Shown here: in pieces, positions 10,024 through 21,182 of the stretch
Position numbering within the stretch: position 1 is the stretch's first letter
Layout of the letters: each line of letters opens with the position of its first letter
Origin: Craterostigma plantagineum
Taxonomy: Eukaryota > Streptophyta > Magnoliopsida > Lamiales > Linderniaceae
Direction: 5' to 3'
NCBI GenBank assembly: GCA_027422505.1
Contig: JAPQWV010000050.1
Coordinates: 372,001 to 436,000 of the forward strand
Length of the DNA stretch: 64,000 bases
Made by a program: the position numbers and the translations under genes
Notes under the pieces: model-generated
Told to the model about the DNA's origin: nothing
The model's database searches: none
Seen by the model: only the letters and a program-made list of their open reading frames with translations

Positions 10024-11902
10024 TCACCGCTCTTTAAATTTGACGCGCTTTCGTCTGTCATACGTCGCGGCTCGCCACTTGCCGTCTTTAAATGCCTTCG
10101 AACACTTTACTTCAATACTTACTTCTCGAGCTACCTTATACGCTTTTTCACCGTTACTACATTCTTTCGTTGTCCCTCTGCTTTTGGGATCTTGCTCGAC
10201 CATCAACTTTCCTTCTTGGACTAGCTTCGCCTTTTGGTTGGTTTCTTCTAACGTGTTCTTCTTTTTTAAAAGTTCCTTTTCTTTTTTCATCCTCGTGACG
10301 TAGCCCGTCAGCAGGCTCGTCGTCTCATCGTCAGCATCAGGCGTGTCGAACCCTTCGTACTCCTTAACAGGCTTCTTCTCATTGATGACCTTCACGGCAA
10401 CAATTTTGTATTGTTCCGCATCGTTTCTCGCGAGTACATCAATCTTATTGACGGCCTCCTCCGCGACTTCTTTGCCATTTTCGTCGTTCTCTTTTTTCTT
10501 CAGATTTTGATTATCGTCTACCGTCTCGAGGCTCTCCTTGTTCATCATCGTGATTTCGTCCTTCTCGTCCGCTTCTAATTTTCGGCGAGCTTGTACTTGT
10601 AGTTGCTTCGATTTTTCAAGTCGTTCATATAGGCCTCAAGGCTGTCTCTCGCCTTGATCCACTCCTTCACTTCTTTGTCTTTCTCACGTACGTTTTCTTC
10701 GTCTATATTTTTTTCTTTATTATAACTGGCCTCTGTAGGTTCTCCAGTCCTTAGTTTAGCGACTTTGCGATCACCATGTCGCGGGACCTTTGTCGTGGCT
10801 GCGTCGGTCGTCTCTTTCACGTCGCGCTCCTGGTTCTCTCTTCGCATGGCTTTTTCAGCATGCTTGGTTGTCTCTTCAACCGTCTCACCGCCTTTCTCGG
10901 ACACTGTCTCGTGTGTCTCAATGGCTTTTACGTTCGCCTTCGACGTGTGCATGGCGTCGTCGACCTCGTTCTCCTTCTCCTGGGCATTCTCCGATGCCTT
11001 CACGTCGCTCTCCTCGACTTTCTCAGGTGGTTGTCGTGGCGGCGTTTCTTCGACCGCTTCCTCTTTCTCGAGCTTTGAGGGCTCCGCCTCGTAGGAAGGT
11101 TCCGTTGGTGGAGTGGTGGTAGATACTTCATAAGTGATATTTTCGTTTATCACTTCAACGACTGCTTCGGTCGTTTTCTCTTCTTTTACGGCCTCCTCGG
11201 CCTTTGGAGATTTTTCTTCCTTCTTTGTGGCTTCATCGGCGTCTTTCTTTGACGCTCTGCCTTCTTTTTCCTTCTCGGCGATAGGCGGTGATTCATCTTT
11301 TTTCTTTTCCACCACCGATGGTGGATCCTCAGCGTAATCTCTATCACGCTTTATCGACACGGCAAGGGCATCATCTTCACGTTCGCCGTCGTCTTCTATC
11401 TTCTCCTCGTCTTTTGAAAACTTGATAACGTCGTCTTCTTTCGCCATCTCAAGTTCGCCTTGATTTTGTTGCCGAACTTGGTTGGTGTGATCAGCGTCTT
11501 TGTACGCTTTCTCTAACAGATCCCAGGCTTCCTTTGCTTTTCTCATATCGCCTATCTCTCTGCTACAACAGGTACCTTCTATGGCATAGTAGATGGTGAG
11601 GATCGCGATATTATTTTGTGTGAAAGGAGCTCGCCAAGTCTTCTGTTGCGATCTTGTATACCCCGTCGTATCGGGTCGGGTATCTCGTCTTCTACGATTT
11701 TCCATAAGTCTTGCTCTTCAAGCAAAGCCTTCATTTCTACGCTCCACCTTGCGTAGTTATTCTCGGTGAGTTGCGGGACTAACATGTGGACATCTGCTAT
11801 CCACCTCGACTCCATTGACACCATCGGCTCTGGCGACATCATCGGCTCTGTCGACTCCGTTAACACCTTCGGCTCTTTTGACACCATCGGCTCTGATACC
11901 AT
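10024..11902 (-). pseudogene. Gag N-terminus plus Lys/Glu-rich chain of family G copy 1
   Basis: The start codon at 11902-11900 is the first base plus the body of the primer-binding site (M-V-S-E-P). About 32 codons of PBS-derived repeats follow, then a recognisable copia Gag head, LVPQLTENNYARWSVEMKALL. The frame shifts around 11650-11700 into YTRSQQKTW and KAKEAWDLLEKAYKDA. After that comes about 330 residues of low-complexity E/K/D/T sequence (likely coiled or disordered) to 10575, a frame break near 10585-10600, and a last block 10548-10024 ending VKCSKAFKDGKWRAA. No CCHC knuckle and no enzyme motifs. The ending motif recurs in the other copy, so the tail is conserved rather than random. 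Confidence 0.75.
11807..11902 (-). repeat. Tandem 9/18-nt codon repeats grown from the primer-binding site
   Basis: Read on the minus strand, the first unit ATGGTATCAGAGCCG contains the PBS. It is followed by variants such as ATGGTGTCAAAAGAGCCG and ATGATGTCGCCAGAGCCG, with short ACAGAGCCG half-units, making 32 codons in frame (MVSEP, MVSKEP, TEP, MMSPEP and so on). Confidence 0.9.
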
Positions 11903-11904
11903 TT

Positions 11905-12461
11905 TGTTGTTTTCAGAATTATAAAGATCAAACGTTCTAAGGACGAGTATTTGTAGATATGAACGTGAGTTTGATGTGGAAAGGAAGAAACAATTCCAAC
12001 AGAGGAAGAAGAAACTCTTTTTCTTTATTTTCTGATACACGCACACAAGGCAACAAAACCCTTTTTTCTCACGCTCTCTCTCTTTTCAATATTAGCTCAC
12101 ATGGCACTTTGCCTTTTCTCTCCCACACTCACATGGCACGATGTGCCTTCTCTCACAAATTACATCATTACATACTCACATTTATATAGTACATACAACA
12201 GAGATAAAAGACAAACAAACTCAATAATGTAAGTTGAAAAAACAACTCCATGCCGCAGTCCAAGTCGTAATATGCGCAGTTCTTTTTTTTCTTTCTTTAC
12301 TGCTATGCTTTTTCTTTTTTCTGTCTTCTTCACATTTTTCTTCTTCAAGTATTTTTCTTTTTTGCTGCTGTATTGATTCTTCAAAAACTTGGGCTGATAT
12401 ATTTGTATATTTTCTTCATTTTTCTTCTCCTTTAGCTGCTGCTTTGAGATTATAGTCAACA
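11905..12461 (-). repeat. 5' LTR of family G copy 1
   Basis: Full-length 557-bp LTR, element sense TGTTGAC...AACAACA, abutting the PBS at 11901. The inner half is T/C-rich on the plus strand and shares its general make-up, but not its sequence, with the family G copy 2 LTRs. Confidence 0.92.
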
Positions 12462-13158
12462 GATCTGGGATGAGAAAGTTTATGATTTTTGTAATTTATT
12501 TGTTATTTATTATCGTAATATGAATGATTAATTTTCTTAGGGTTTGCGGTTTTGCTGCACTACCTCTTATTTCTGTTCTGACATGAGGTTGCACTACTTT
12601 AGCAGATATATCTATCTACGTGCGTTAATGATTGTGTTTCTTCGACATGATCAGTTCAAACTTGCTTTAGCAAAGTTTTTCCAATGATCTTTTTTCTTTT
12701 AGTTCTAGATAACACCGTGAATTCTCTCTAAAACATCTTTATTTTTCTAGAATGATAGCCTTAGCATTGAACTCTCTAAACTTTTTTTTTTTAATATTTG
12801 GGACGAGTAATTTCCTTTAATAAAAATTAATATTTTTAACTTGCTATAATAGATGTTAAAAAATATAATTAATATTTGAATAACTAATATTGTTTGTGTG
12901 GTGTCTAGTTTCTTAGCATATTATTGATTTTATTTCTTAGTTTAATCATATAATTTAAAAAAAGCGATATTATATTAATAATGCATTATATCATTATGTT
13001 AATTTGAAACTTCTTTTTGTAGTCTTGACAAATATTATGTTTGATAACTGATAGTGATATATAGCTTTGATATTTTGACACCTTGTATTACAATAATGTT
13101 TTTAGCTATTTTGAAAATTCAAAATTGAGTACCAACGTCGAATATCGGAACCTGCCAT
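12462..13158. other. AT-rich spacer, no gene seen
   Basis: Probably the former 3' flank of the F-box gene, since sequence to the right of the element begins GATCTGGG, close to the GAAGATC on the left. I find no open frame, RNA gene or repeat of note. Confidence 0.5.
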
Positions 13159-13166
13159 ATAAGCGT

Positions 13167-13656
13167 AGGGTTGAAAACGAGTAGAACTTTTTTGGTTCGA
13201 TTCGCGATTCGATTCGAAATTTCAAGATTCGAATTCGAATATTTAGAATACGAATCCGAATAAGAATATTGTTTTTGATTCGAGAAATATCCGGGTACGA
13301 ATATGAAATCACAATATTCAATTAAAAAATTAATAGAATTATTCGATTCGAATAATTTAACTTAAAATATAGTATAAGTAATATATATTCACATATAATA
13401 ATATATCATAACTCATAAAACATTTAAACATAATATATTATAATTCAATATATGTTTAAATATAAATTACTAAAATTCAATATATATTTTATATATAATA
13501 TTGTTTATATTTATGAAATAAAATAATAAATGACTTATATTCGAATTGAATCAATTTTATGATTCGATTAAATATTCGAATATTCGTATTCGATTGTTAT
13601 CCAAATACGAATAGAATATTGCGGTATTCAACCCGATCCGATTCGTTTGCAACCCT
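13167..13656. mobile_element. hAT-type MITE with ATTCGAAT-rich interior
   Basis: Ends AGGGTTGAAAACGA and (reverse complement) AGGGTTGCAAACGA are imperfect inverted repeats. The flanks ATAAGCGT (13159-13166) and ATAAGCGA (13657-13664) form a 7-of-8-bp target duplication, as expected of hAT. The interior is built from ATTCGAAT-like words and has no coding capacity. Confidence 0.8.
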
Positions 13657-13886
13657 ATAAGCGACATAGCGGGTACAACTAGGTGCTGAAATTTCAATCC
13701 GAATTCCAACACCAATTACCCAACTGTCCAATCTCTTGCCTGCCTTTAATTAGGATTAGGTTTTGTCGTGTCTTCGAATAGGAAAAGCCTGCTCCGCTTA
13801 AGTCCGATTATCAATTCATTTTCCTTGCAATTTTTCTTATGTTTTTTATTTCTCTCGCTCTTCTGTTATTGAACTTAAGTGAATGG

Positions 13887-13900
<14 letters not shown>

Positions 13901-13945
<45 letters not shown>
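13901..13945. repeat. (TG)n microsatellite
   Basis: About 22 TG units directly after a short TA run. Confidence 0.95.
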
Positions 13946-13949
<4 letters not shown>

Positions 13950-14014
13950 AGGCAACCCAATGTTTTGTGGTAATCTATATAATACAACATATAACTAAAT
14001 ATATATATAGAGAG

Positions 14015-14379
14015 AGGAATGATATGATGTTCACCTTATCTGAGCACCTTATATGGGCACCTGTTGATTTTGCACTGATTCGTGCCAAATCAGCATGTCA
14101 CTTCAACATCAAATGTAATGTGGTATTAATCAACACATCTTAGGTGTCATAGACCGACATATATGATGCTGATGTGGCATGTTCACGTCCTATGTGCCAC
14201 TTGTTGTGTGGCCTTGAAGTACTCCACGTGAAGATGCCACATCAGCATCATATGTGTTGATCTATGTTGCCTAAGATGTGTCGATTAATGCCACATTACA
14301 TGATTTGGCACGAATCGGTGCCAAAATCAGCAGGTATCCATATAAGGTGCTCACATATGGTGAACACCATATTATTCCT
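14015..14379. mobile_element. Fold-back (long hairpin) MITE
   Basis: Left and right halves are reverse complements over roughly 160 bp each, starting AGGAATGATATGATGTTCACC-like on the left and its mirror on the right, around a loop of about 37 nt near 14205. The transcript would form one long hairpin. A loosely similar sequence lies at about 55190-55375. Confidence 0.8.
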
Positions 14380-14392
14380 ATATATATATATA

Positions 14393-14420
14393 TCAAACGT
14401 CCTTCAATTCTTTCAAAATA
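14393..14420. repeat. 28-bp direct repeat, left of the pararetrovirus locus
   Basis: Starts TCAAACGTCCTTCAATTC. An identical 28-bp copy sits at 30092-30119 on the other side of the viral palindrome. Both are next to TA tracts. Confidence 0.9.
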
Positions 14421-14480
14421 CATGTATATATAGGCAACCCAATGTTTTTCGGTAACCTATATATATAATACAGCATATAA

Positions 14481-15102
14481 CTGATACCATTTTTAGGATC
14501 TTTTTTACAAAAGGGTCAAAACTTTACAAAAAAGAAAAATGGTACGTGGCGTTGTTAAACCTATTAGTCCAGTTATCAAACTGTAAACAGCTTGATCCCG
14601 TTCGGACCCAAGGTATTCCAGCCTATATACCATTAATCCAAAATTAAAATTTATTTTTGTGATCTTTGGAATTAAATCATCGAATACAAGGATTTTTACA
14701 TAACAAAATTTTTATTCAATTAATTCAATCGGTAATAGCCATATGCCCTTCAAACGCCTATCTTCGGCAACACGGGCTTTGCCAAGAGCCGACACAGAAT
14801 TAATCGAAATCAAATTTTATTATAACCTTTATTCATAATTTAATTCCTTCAATCGATTTTTAAAAGATTTTTAAAATAAAAATATTACATCATATTAATA
14901 TAATATATATATATGATATAAAACCATGATTTAAGCATTAAGGCATCTTGGTGTAGTTTAACAAATATTTAGCCTTCCATTAAGGCTAAATTATGCAAAA
15001 GATAAATATTTAAAAACAAAATTTAAACTTACTTGTAGAGAGGAGAGAGTCGTACAGCAACTTCCAAATTTTATTTCTTAAAATATTTTACAGTAGAGGG
15101 AG
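14481..15102 (-). other. Non-coding leader/intergenic region of the left arm
   Basis: About 620 bp of AT-rich sequence between the poly(A) signal and the primer site in viral sense. A conserved GC-richer island near 14755-14800 (CTTCGGCAACACGGGC on the plus strand, followed by GCCAAGAGCCGAC) has short complementary segments that could pair. The same island recurs in the diverged remnant at about 43065. Caulimovirus leaders typically hold a large stem-loop and short ORFs for ribosome shunting; I infer that role here. Confidence 0.65.
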
Positions 15103-16839
15103 TTACAAGAGAGGGGAAAGAGAGAGTACAAGAGAGCGTAAAGAAAGGCACACCTGAAGCTTATAAGCTTCGACTCTATAAATAGAAGAAAAAGGTAAAG
15201 TACAATAATTAAAGTAAAGAAAATTTTTCTTCGTAGCTATTCCTCTTGGACAGCTGTCTTCAACTTTGGCAAGAAAGTCTTCGATCTTATCTTTAGCTTT
15301 ATTAAAGCTAACTTTAACTTTATTAAAGTTGATGGATTTTCCATCGTTGAGGTCTCTTTCAACTTTTTCTGAGCTTATCCATGGCATCTTTATTTTCTTT
15401 GATTTTGATGGCCACTTTGGCGCTAGACTCCTTGATTTCTTCACGGGTCTTAGCAATTTGCGCCACTTGGTCTTTAATAATTGCCATTTCTGTCCTATGA
15501 GGTCCATTGTATTGTCATTTACTTCTTCAAATAAAATATCATCCGGATTTTCCGGTTCTTGTCCTTCACCAGCTAAACAATAATCTTCGTCTTCATCAAT
15601 TTTTGAAGATGTCCCCATCGAAATATCTCCGATATCCAAACCATAATTTTTTGCAATGTCTTTCTTCATTTCTTCGAAGTAGACATCAATGATTTCATTG
15701 GGCTTCATTTTTCCTTTTTGTATTTTAATCCTTTGAGAGATCATCTCAAAAGGACTAGGTGCTTCTCGTTGTTCACGATTATTAATCGCATTTTGATAAA
15801 GATAAATTTTCTCTTCGATCTTATCGATCGTCTGCTGGCTTTCATATTCGCCAGTGGCTGTTTTTCTTATCATTTTCTTCCAAAACTTTATATAAAAGTT
15901 TCGTTTTAAACATGGAATTTTTTGTTGGGTATAACCCACTTCTGGAGTCCATCTCCAAATCCAAGGAATACTAAATTCAATATAAAAATGTAAAGAAGCC
16001 ATTCCTTCAATACATTCTTTTTTATGTTCCGCTTCTATAAGAGTCGGAGAAACTTTAACCCATTCTTGATATAATCCAAAGAAGGGTTCTTTAAGAATTT
16101 CAATTGTAGCTCCATAAGAAAGCCACCATTGATAAAACCAATTTGGTATATCGGACTTATATACATCCGCACAAATTTTTATCCACCAAGAATGTTTTTT
16201 ACTTTCATTCTGGTATAGAAATACTTTATAAAAAGCATCGATATAATCGTAATAATTAAATTTAACAAGAGTTTTTAACTCAGGATGGAGATATTCTCTA
16301 TCCTTTAATGGGTGTATAGCCCATTTTTCAGGCGAAATAATTTGCTTGAAAATAATTTTGCTAAAGGTATAACCCTTTTTCAAAGCATACGGGGTATTTC
16401 CCGCATTAAAGTGATCAAAGTCACATGTTCCCGTAGACCTTAGAATATTTTCATAAGTGTCACGGTTTTTATAAAAAGTAGCAGCATATGATGCTCTGTC
16501 TAAATACCTTGACATTAAAGTCCAAGGTTCATCAGACCATTTTAAATCTTTAAATTCGAGTAATATAATTACCTCAGTATGAGAAATTTTCTCATAATCA
16601 ACATCTTCTTCTTCTTCCGCAATTATTTTTGCGTAAGATGTTCCTTCAGCAGATTTTGCTTTCTGCTTCTTGTATTCAAGAAACTCTCTGAATTCGTCAC
16701 TGCTCAAGGTATTACTTGAGGATAGGTTTTCTTTAACCAACTTCTTATTGCCCATTTGAGCAATAACATTTTTGCCACCTCTTCCACCTCTATTAGAGGG
16801 GAAATTTCTCCCATATTGGGACATATCTGCAAAATTCAT
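15103..16839 (-). pseudogene. Pararetrovirus ORF3, left arm, frameshifted near its 3' end
   Basis: Starts with ATG overlapping the polymerase stop (ATGA at 16839-16836). An RGGRGG N-terminus is followed by an acidic stretch, then a Trp/Tyr/Phe-rich globular part of about 250 residues (for example SWWIKICADVYKS, WIWRWTPEVGYTQ), then acidic and Lys-rich C-terminal sequence. A one-base difference from the right arm near 15490 shifts the last part, so the frame runs on through the promoter to 15103. By position it would be the inclusion-body/transactivator protein of caulimoviruses, but I see no motif that proves it. Confidence 0.7.
15156..15185 (-). promoter_or_regulatory. Pararetrovirus promoter core, left arm
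   Basis: In viral sense, CTATTTATAG (TATA-like) is followed a few bases later by the perfect 16-bp palindrome GAAGCTTATAAGCTTC, then CT-rich sequence. It lies past the end of ORF3, where caulimovirid genomes carry the pregenomic RNA promoter. The same block is at 29357-29386. Confidence 0.6.
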
Positions 16840-19800
16840 GAAAGATATTCGCGAGTAAGATAATCGGGAAGACTATTATCACTCCCTTTTTTATAAATGA
16901 TTTCAAAATCGAATGGGGCTAAATGAGCCTGCCATCTCGCAAACATTTGTTTGGAGACATCATGTTTGAAATCTTTCTGAAACATAAACTTTGCAGCTTG
17001 ACAATCAGTTTTTATTAAAAACTTTTGATTGTATAAATCGTCTTGAAATTTAAGCACACATTTAACTATAGCAAGTACTTCCCTAGCTATAATAGCATAA
17101 TTTTTCTGAGCAGTATTCCATTTCCCCGAATGGAATCTAACTAAATATTCTTTCTTATCTTCTGGAGAAACTTGTTTTAAGATTCCTCCGAAGCCTAAGT
17201 CAGAAGCATCAGTTTCAATAATTTTTTGCCAATTAGAATTAGCAAGCATTAAACAAGGTAAATGCGTAACCTTATTTTTAATTTTTCTAATTACTTCAGT
17301 GTGACTATCTGTCCACTGACAAGGAATCTTTTTTAATCTATCATATAAAATAGATGTATCAATAGCAAGATTTTTATAGTAAGGAGAAATATAATTAAGA
17401 CTCCCTAAAAATCTTTGAAGCTGAGTTTTATCTAAAATTTGATCTGGAAATTTTGATGCAAACTCAATACTTCTATTGATAGGATTAATTTTTCCCTTTT
17501 CAATATTATGACCTAAAAATCTTATTTTAGTTTGAAATAAAACCATTTTTGGACTTGATATTACTAATCCATTTTGAATAACAATTTTCTTGAATATATC
17601 AAGATGTTTAAAATGTGTTTCAATATCTTTTGAAAATATCAAAATATCATCAATATAAACGATAATAAAATTACTATAAGGAATAAAAATATCGTTCATT
17701 ATATTTTGAAATTCAGAAGGAGCGTTTTTCAAACCAAAAGGCATAACGTTCCATTCAAACTGACCAATTGGGACTGTAAAAGCAGTTTTATACCTATCTT
17801 TTTCAGCCACTTGTATTTGCCAAAATCCTGATTTTAAATCGAATTTTGAAAAAATTATCGCATCAAATAATCGATCTAAAAGATCCTTTTTATTAGGAAT
17901 AGGATATCTAATCCACTTTAAAACTTTATTCAGGGGTTTATAATTAATAACTAACCTAGGTGCTCCCCTTTCCTTTTCTGCCGCATTATTGACATAAAAG
18001 GCTGTACACGACCAAGGTGATTTAGAAGGTTTTATTAAACCTTTCTGTAAAAGAGAAGTTATTTCTTTTTTACACAATTCTAATAATTCAGAATTCATCT
18101 GACAAGGGCGAGCTTTAGTGGGAATATTTTTCTCACTAAAATCATCTTCGTAAGGCAAAGAAACAATATGCTTTTTTCTATTCCAAAAGCATTAGGAAGA
18201 TCGTTACATATTTGTAACGTGAATTCATTATGTAATAATTTAATTTTTTCTTGTAACTTAGGATTTTGAAGTTTATCTTCAATCGTAAGTATATTAATTT
18301 CTTGCTTTAGGTAATTTACCTGTTTTTCTTTTGCTTTAATAAGAATAGAATCCTTAATTTCATTAAGAATTCTAGTAAAAGGTTCAGTTATGAATTCAAA
18401 GTAAACTTCTTTGTTATCAAAGCTACCTTTAAATCCATATTCATTAATATTTTGAATAGGAAATATTTTCCTAAGGAACGGAGTACCAAGAATGACTTGG
18501 TTTGTAATATTCTTGACAAGCAAGAAAGAAGTAGGAATACAGACCTTATTTTTACAAATAAAGGCCTTGGGAATTTTATAGCTTATTTGCAACTTTTCTC
18601 CGCTCGCAGAGCTTAGAGAATGAGTTGTTTTATGAAAATATTGCGTAGGAATTATTCCTTCCTGGATACAATTTAAATCTGCTCCACTATCAATTAGTGC
18701 AATCAGATTCTTTTGAAAATTCCATCTATAAGTAAAGAAATTTTTACAAGCCATTTTTGAGAAGTAATAACTTCTAATGTTGAAAGAAAATTATCTTCTT
18801 GAATATTTTCAGAAGTACTAGCGAAATTTTTATTATCTTCAAATTCGTTAACAATTTCTTTTCCTTTTTCTAATTTAGAAAATCTTCTTTCTAAATCTAT
18901 ATGACTTAATTTTAAACCTTTTATTTCAGTTTTTAAATTCGAAATTTCAATTGTTAAATCTTTAACATTAACAATTGATTCATTTTTATTTATTTGATTT
19001 TTATTACGAAGTAATCTCATTACTTCGGCCATACTATAAGGTTCAGATTTAGTTAATTTAGGAATAACTTCTTTTGAAGTTTCTTCCTCTTTTTGAATTA
19101 ATCTTTTAATTATATGATTTTTTAAATCTGGATCTTCTGTTTCTTTTAGAATTTCGAGAAGATTATTATCAAGAACATTTAATTCCTGAAATTGAGATAT
19201 CATTTGATATAAATTATCTCCTGATTCAGATTCTAAATTTTTATTTTTAGAGCAAGACTGACCTATTTGACAGTTTTGACATTCTTCAGATTCTGAAGAT
19301 GATATGTCTTCTTCGATATTATTGTTTTCTTCGTTTGAGGAAGAATCTGTTTCGATGTCAGATTCTAGAAGAATTTTAGATAATGTTTCTTTTAAATCAT
19401 TATCAATATCTAAATTATTAATTTTCTTTTTGGTCCAGCAAGTTGATGCTTTATGACCAATTTTACCGCATTTGCGACAAACAATTGGAGGAAATTTACT
19501 TCTATATTGATAATTTTTATTATCTTTTGAGAATTTTTGTTCTCTTCGTTTAGATTTTCGTTGTTTTCTTTTTTCATATTGTTTGGGAGAATATTTTTTA
19601 GGTTTATACTCTTTACGAGGTTTGCTCGTAGAAGGGTTTTCTAAACCAAATTGACTACAGAATTCTCCTAATTGTTTTTTCTCATCAAGAGAATGTCTCT
19701 TAAGTTGTTTGTTAAGCTTTATTTCATTACATAAAGCTAAACCTTCTTGTATACAGGTTCCTATTAATCTACCATAAGTATATGAACTATAATTAATACT

Positions 19801-21182
19801 GGATTCTCCATTTCTAAGAGTTTTCTTAACTCTTTCGGCAAATAGAAAAGGAAGGCCATCAATAAACTTGGATTTCCAATGAGTGCTATTTGACTCAGGA
19901 AGTTCCATAACTCTGCTAAGGAAAGTATCCTTATACCATCTAAATGATGTAAGGGTTTTACACCTAAGATTTTGAAGCAAAGTCCTAACATTTTCGGAAT
20001 TATCAGACCATCGGCCTGTAAAATGCTCTACTATGTTTATACATAGAGTATAAACAGCATTTTCAATAATTTCATCATTTTCCTCCTTTACAGTAAGGAA
20101 AATACTTTCTCGGTCTGACTGAGATAAATAATTATCCCACCAGCCTTTTAACTGACCAGTAAAGCCAGCGACAAGCATTTGAGCTATAGTTTTGTCTACA
20201 TTACCTTGAGTTTTACAGACTGTGCTATACATCATCATTCTATGAACCATACCGAAAGTTTGTCTTTCCGTATAGCCATCTAAATTCCATTCATAAATAC
20301 AATGACCATTATATGAATTATTAATAGTAAGATCATGTTCTTCAATTAGAACATCTTGAGGAGTTGGTCTTGGGTAATAATATTTAGTTTGAATTGGTTT
20401 ACTAGCAAATTTTGAAGAATTTCTTATTTTATTTATTTCTTCATTAAAAGTATTATGAAAATTATCAGAATTTTCAAGCTGATTTTCAAAATCTTCACTT
20501 AAAGTATTAAGCTTTAAATTTTTAAGCTTATTTTCAATCAAATCTTCAATTTGAGTAATCGATTTTAATTTAAAATCAATAATCTCAGGAGGGGTTGAAT
20601 ACTGGTAGAAGCTAGATTAGCTGTTTTAAAATCATTTATATTTTTATCTTTATTTATTAAAAGATAATTTTTTATATCTTTAATAGAAAGAGATATTTCT
20701 TCTATATTTTTCTTTAATAAAGAAATTTGTTCTCCTAAAACAATAACATACATATTCGTATAATTTTGTTGTTTCAAAAGACTATTAATATGATTAATAG
20801 TTACTGTAAGCGTATCATTTTCAAATAATTTTTGAAAAGCATTATAATATCTAATTTCATTTTCTTTTTCCATTTGGAAACTAGTTTGAGGAGGATAAAT
20901 AGAATTTAAATTTTTCCCCGTTGAAAGTTTATAATTTCTTTCAAGTACTGAAATCATATTTTTAAAATATTTTGTCAAAAACCAAGGAATAAAAGGTAAT
21001 TTTTCATTTCGTTTTGACAAATCAGTATAAAATTTGTTTTGGATAATAATTTTATCTTCGTTATTAAAACTTTCAAAAAACCATTTTCGAAAGAGTTCCC
21101 ATTTGGGTAAATTAAATTCCTTTTGAATTTCTTTTCTTGCCGGTGATCCCGGACTAAAATCAATTTTTGGTTTTAAATCCAT
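16836..21182 (-). pseudogene. Pararetrovirus coat protein - protease - RT - RNase H region, left arm, three frame breaks
   Basis: The ATG at 21182-21180 shares a base with the MP stop (TAATG). Segments: 21182-20565 and 20541-18703 (coat protein, Lys-rich, CCHC knuckle CRKCGKIGHKASTC near 19440-19480, then acidic Ser-rich and coiled-coil sequence), 18754-18095 (aspartic protease with IDSGADLN) and 18158-16836 (RT with YIDDILIFS, then RNase H with ETDAS and KTDCQAA). Breaks lie at single-base run-length differences from the right arm near 20591, 18720 and 18186. Between breaks the coat protein frame leads into the protease frame without a stop, which suggests one fused ORF of about 1,450 codons rather than separate CP and Pol genes. 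Confidence 0.88.

Larger units (their letters stand above)
9458..12461 (-). mobile_element. Gag-only, copia-derived non-autonomous LTR element (family G, copy 1)
   Basis: Minus-strand element with LTRs at 11905-12461 (5') and 9458-9989 (3'), an initiator tRNA-Met primer site at 11889-11901, and a PPT next to the 3' LTR (plus strand AATTCCCCCCTTAA). The internal 1.9 kb encodes only a Gag-like N terminus and a long Lys/Glu-rich chain; protease, integrase and RT are absent. It sits in the 3' part of the F-box pseudogene. The outer 20 bp or so of the 3' LTR are missing, so no clean target duplication is seen. LTRs differ by a few changes, suggesting a young copy. A second copy lies at 55752-63251. 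Confidence 0.88.
13949..14482. repeat. Direct repeat of about 50 bp flanking a fold-back MITE
   Basis: The segment beginning TAGGCAACCCAATGTTTT and ending CATATAACT occurs at 13949-13996 and again at 14431-14482, with a few changes. The second copy runs directly into the pararetrovirus left end. A related scrap, TAGGCAACCTAATGTTTTTC, is at about 30472. Confidence 0.75.

Noticed and set aside
10765..11337. Plus-strand frames of about 100 codons over the family G chain
   Set aside because: They are antisense shadows of the Lys/Glu-rich minus-strand frame, whose GAG/AAG codons read as Leu/Ser/Phe on the other strand.
14264..14455. 63-codon ORF over the fold-back MITE
   Set aside because: Falls wholly in non-coding MITE and repeat sequence.
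15103..15490. Long C-terminal tail of left-arm ORF3 as a real domain
   Set aside because: It arises after a one-base difference and runs through the promoter; the right arm shows a coiled coil and stop instead.
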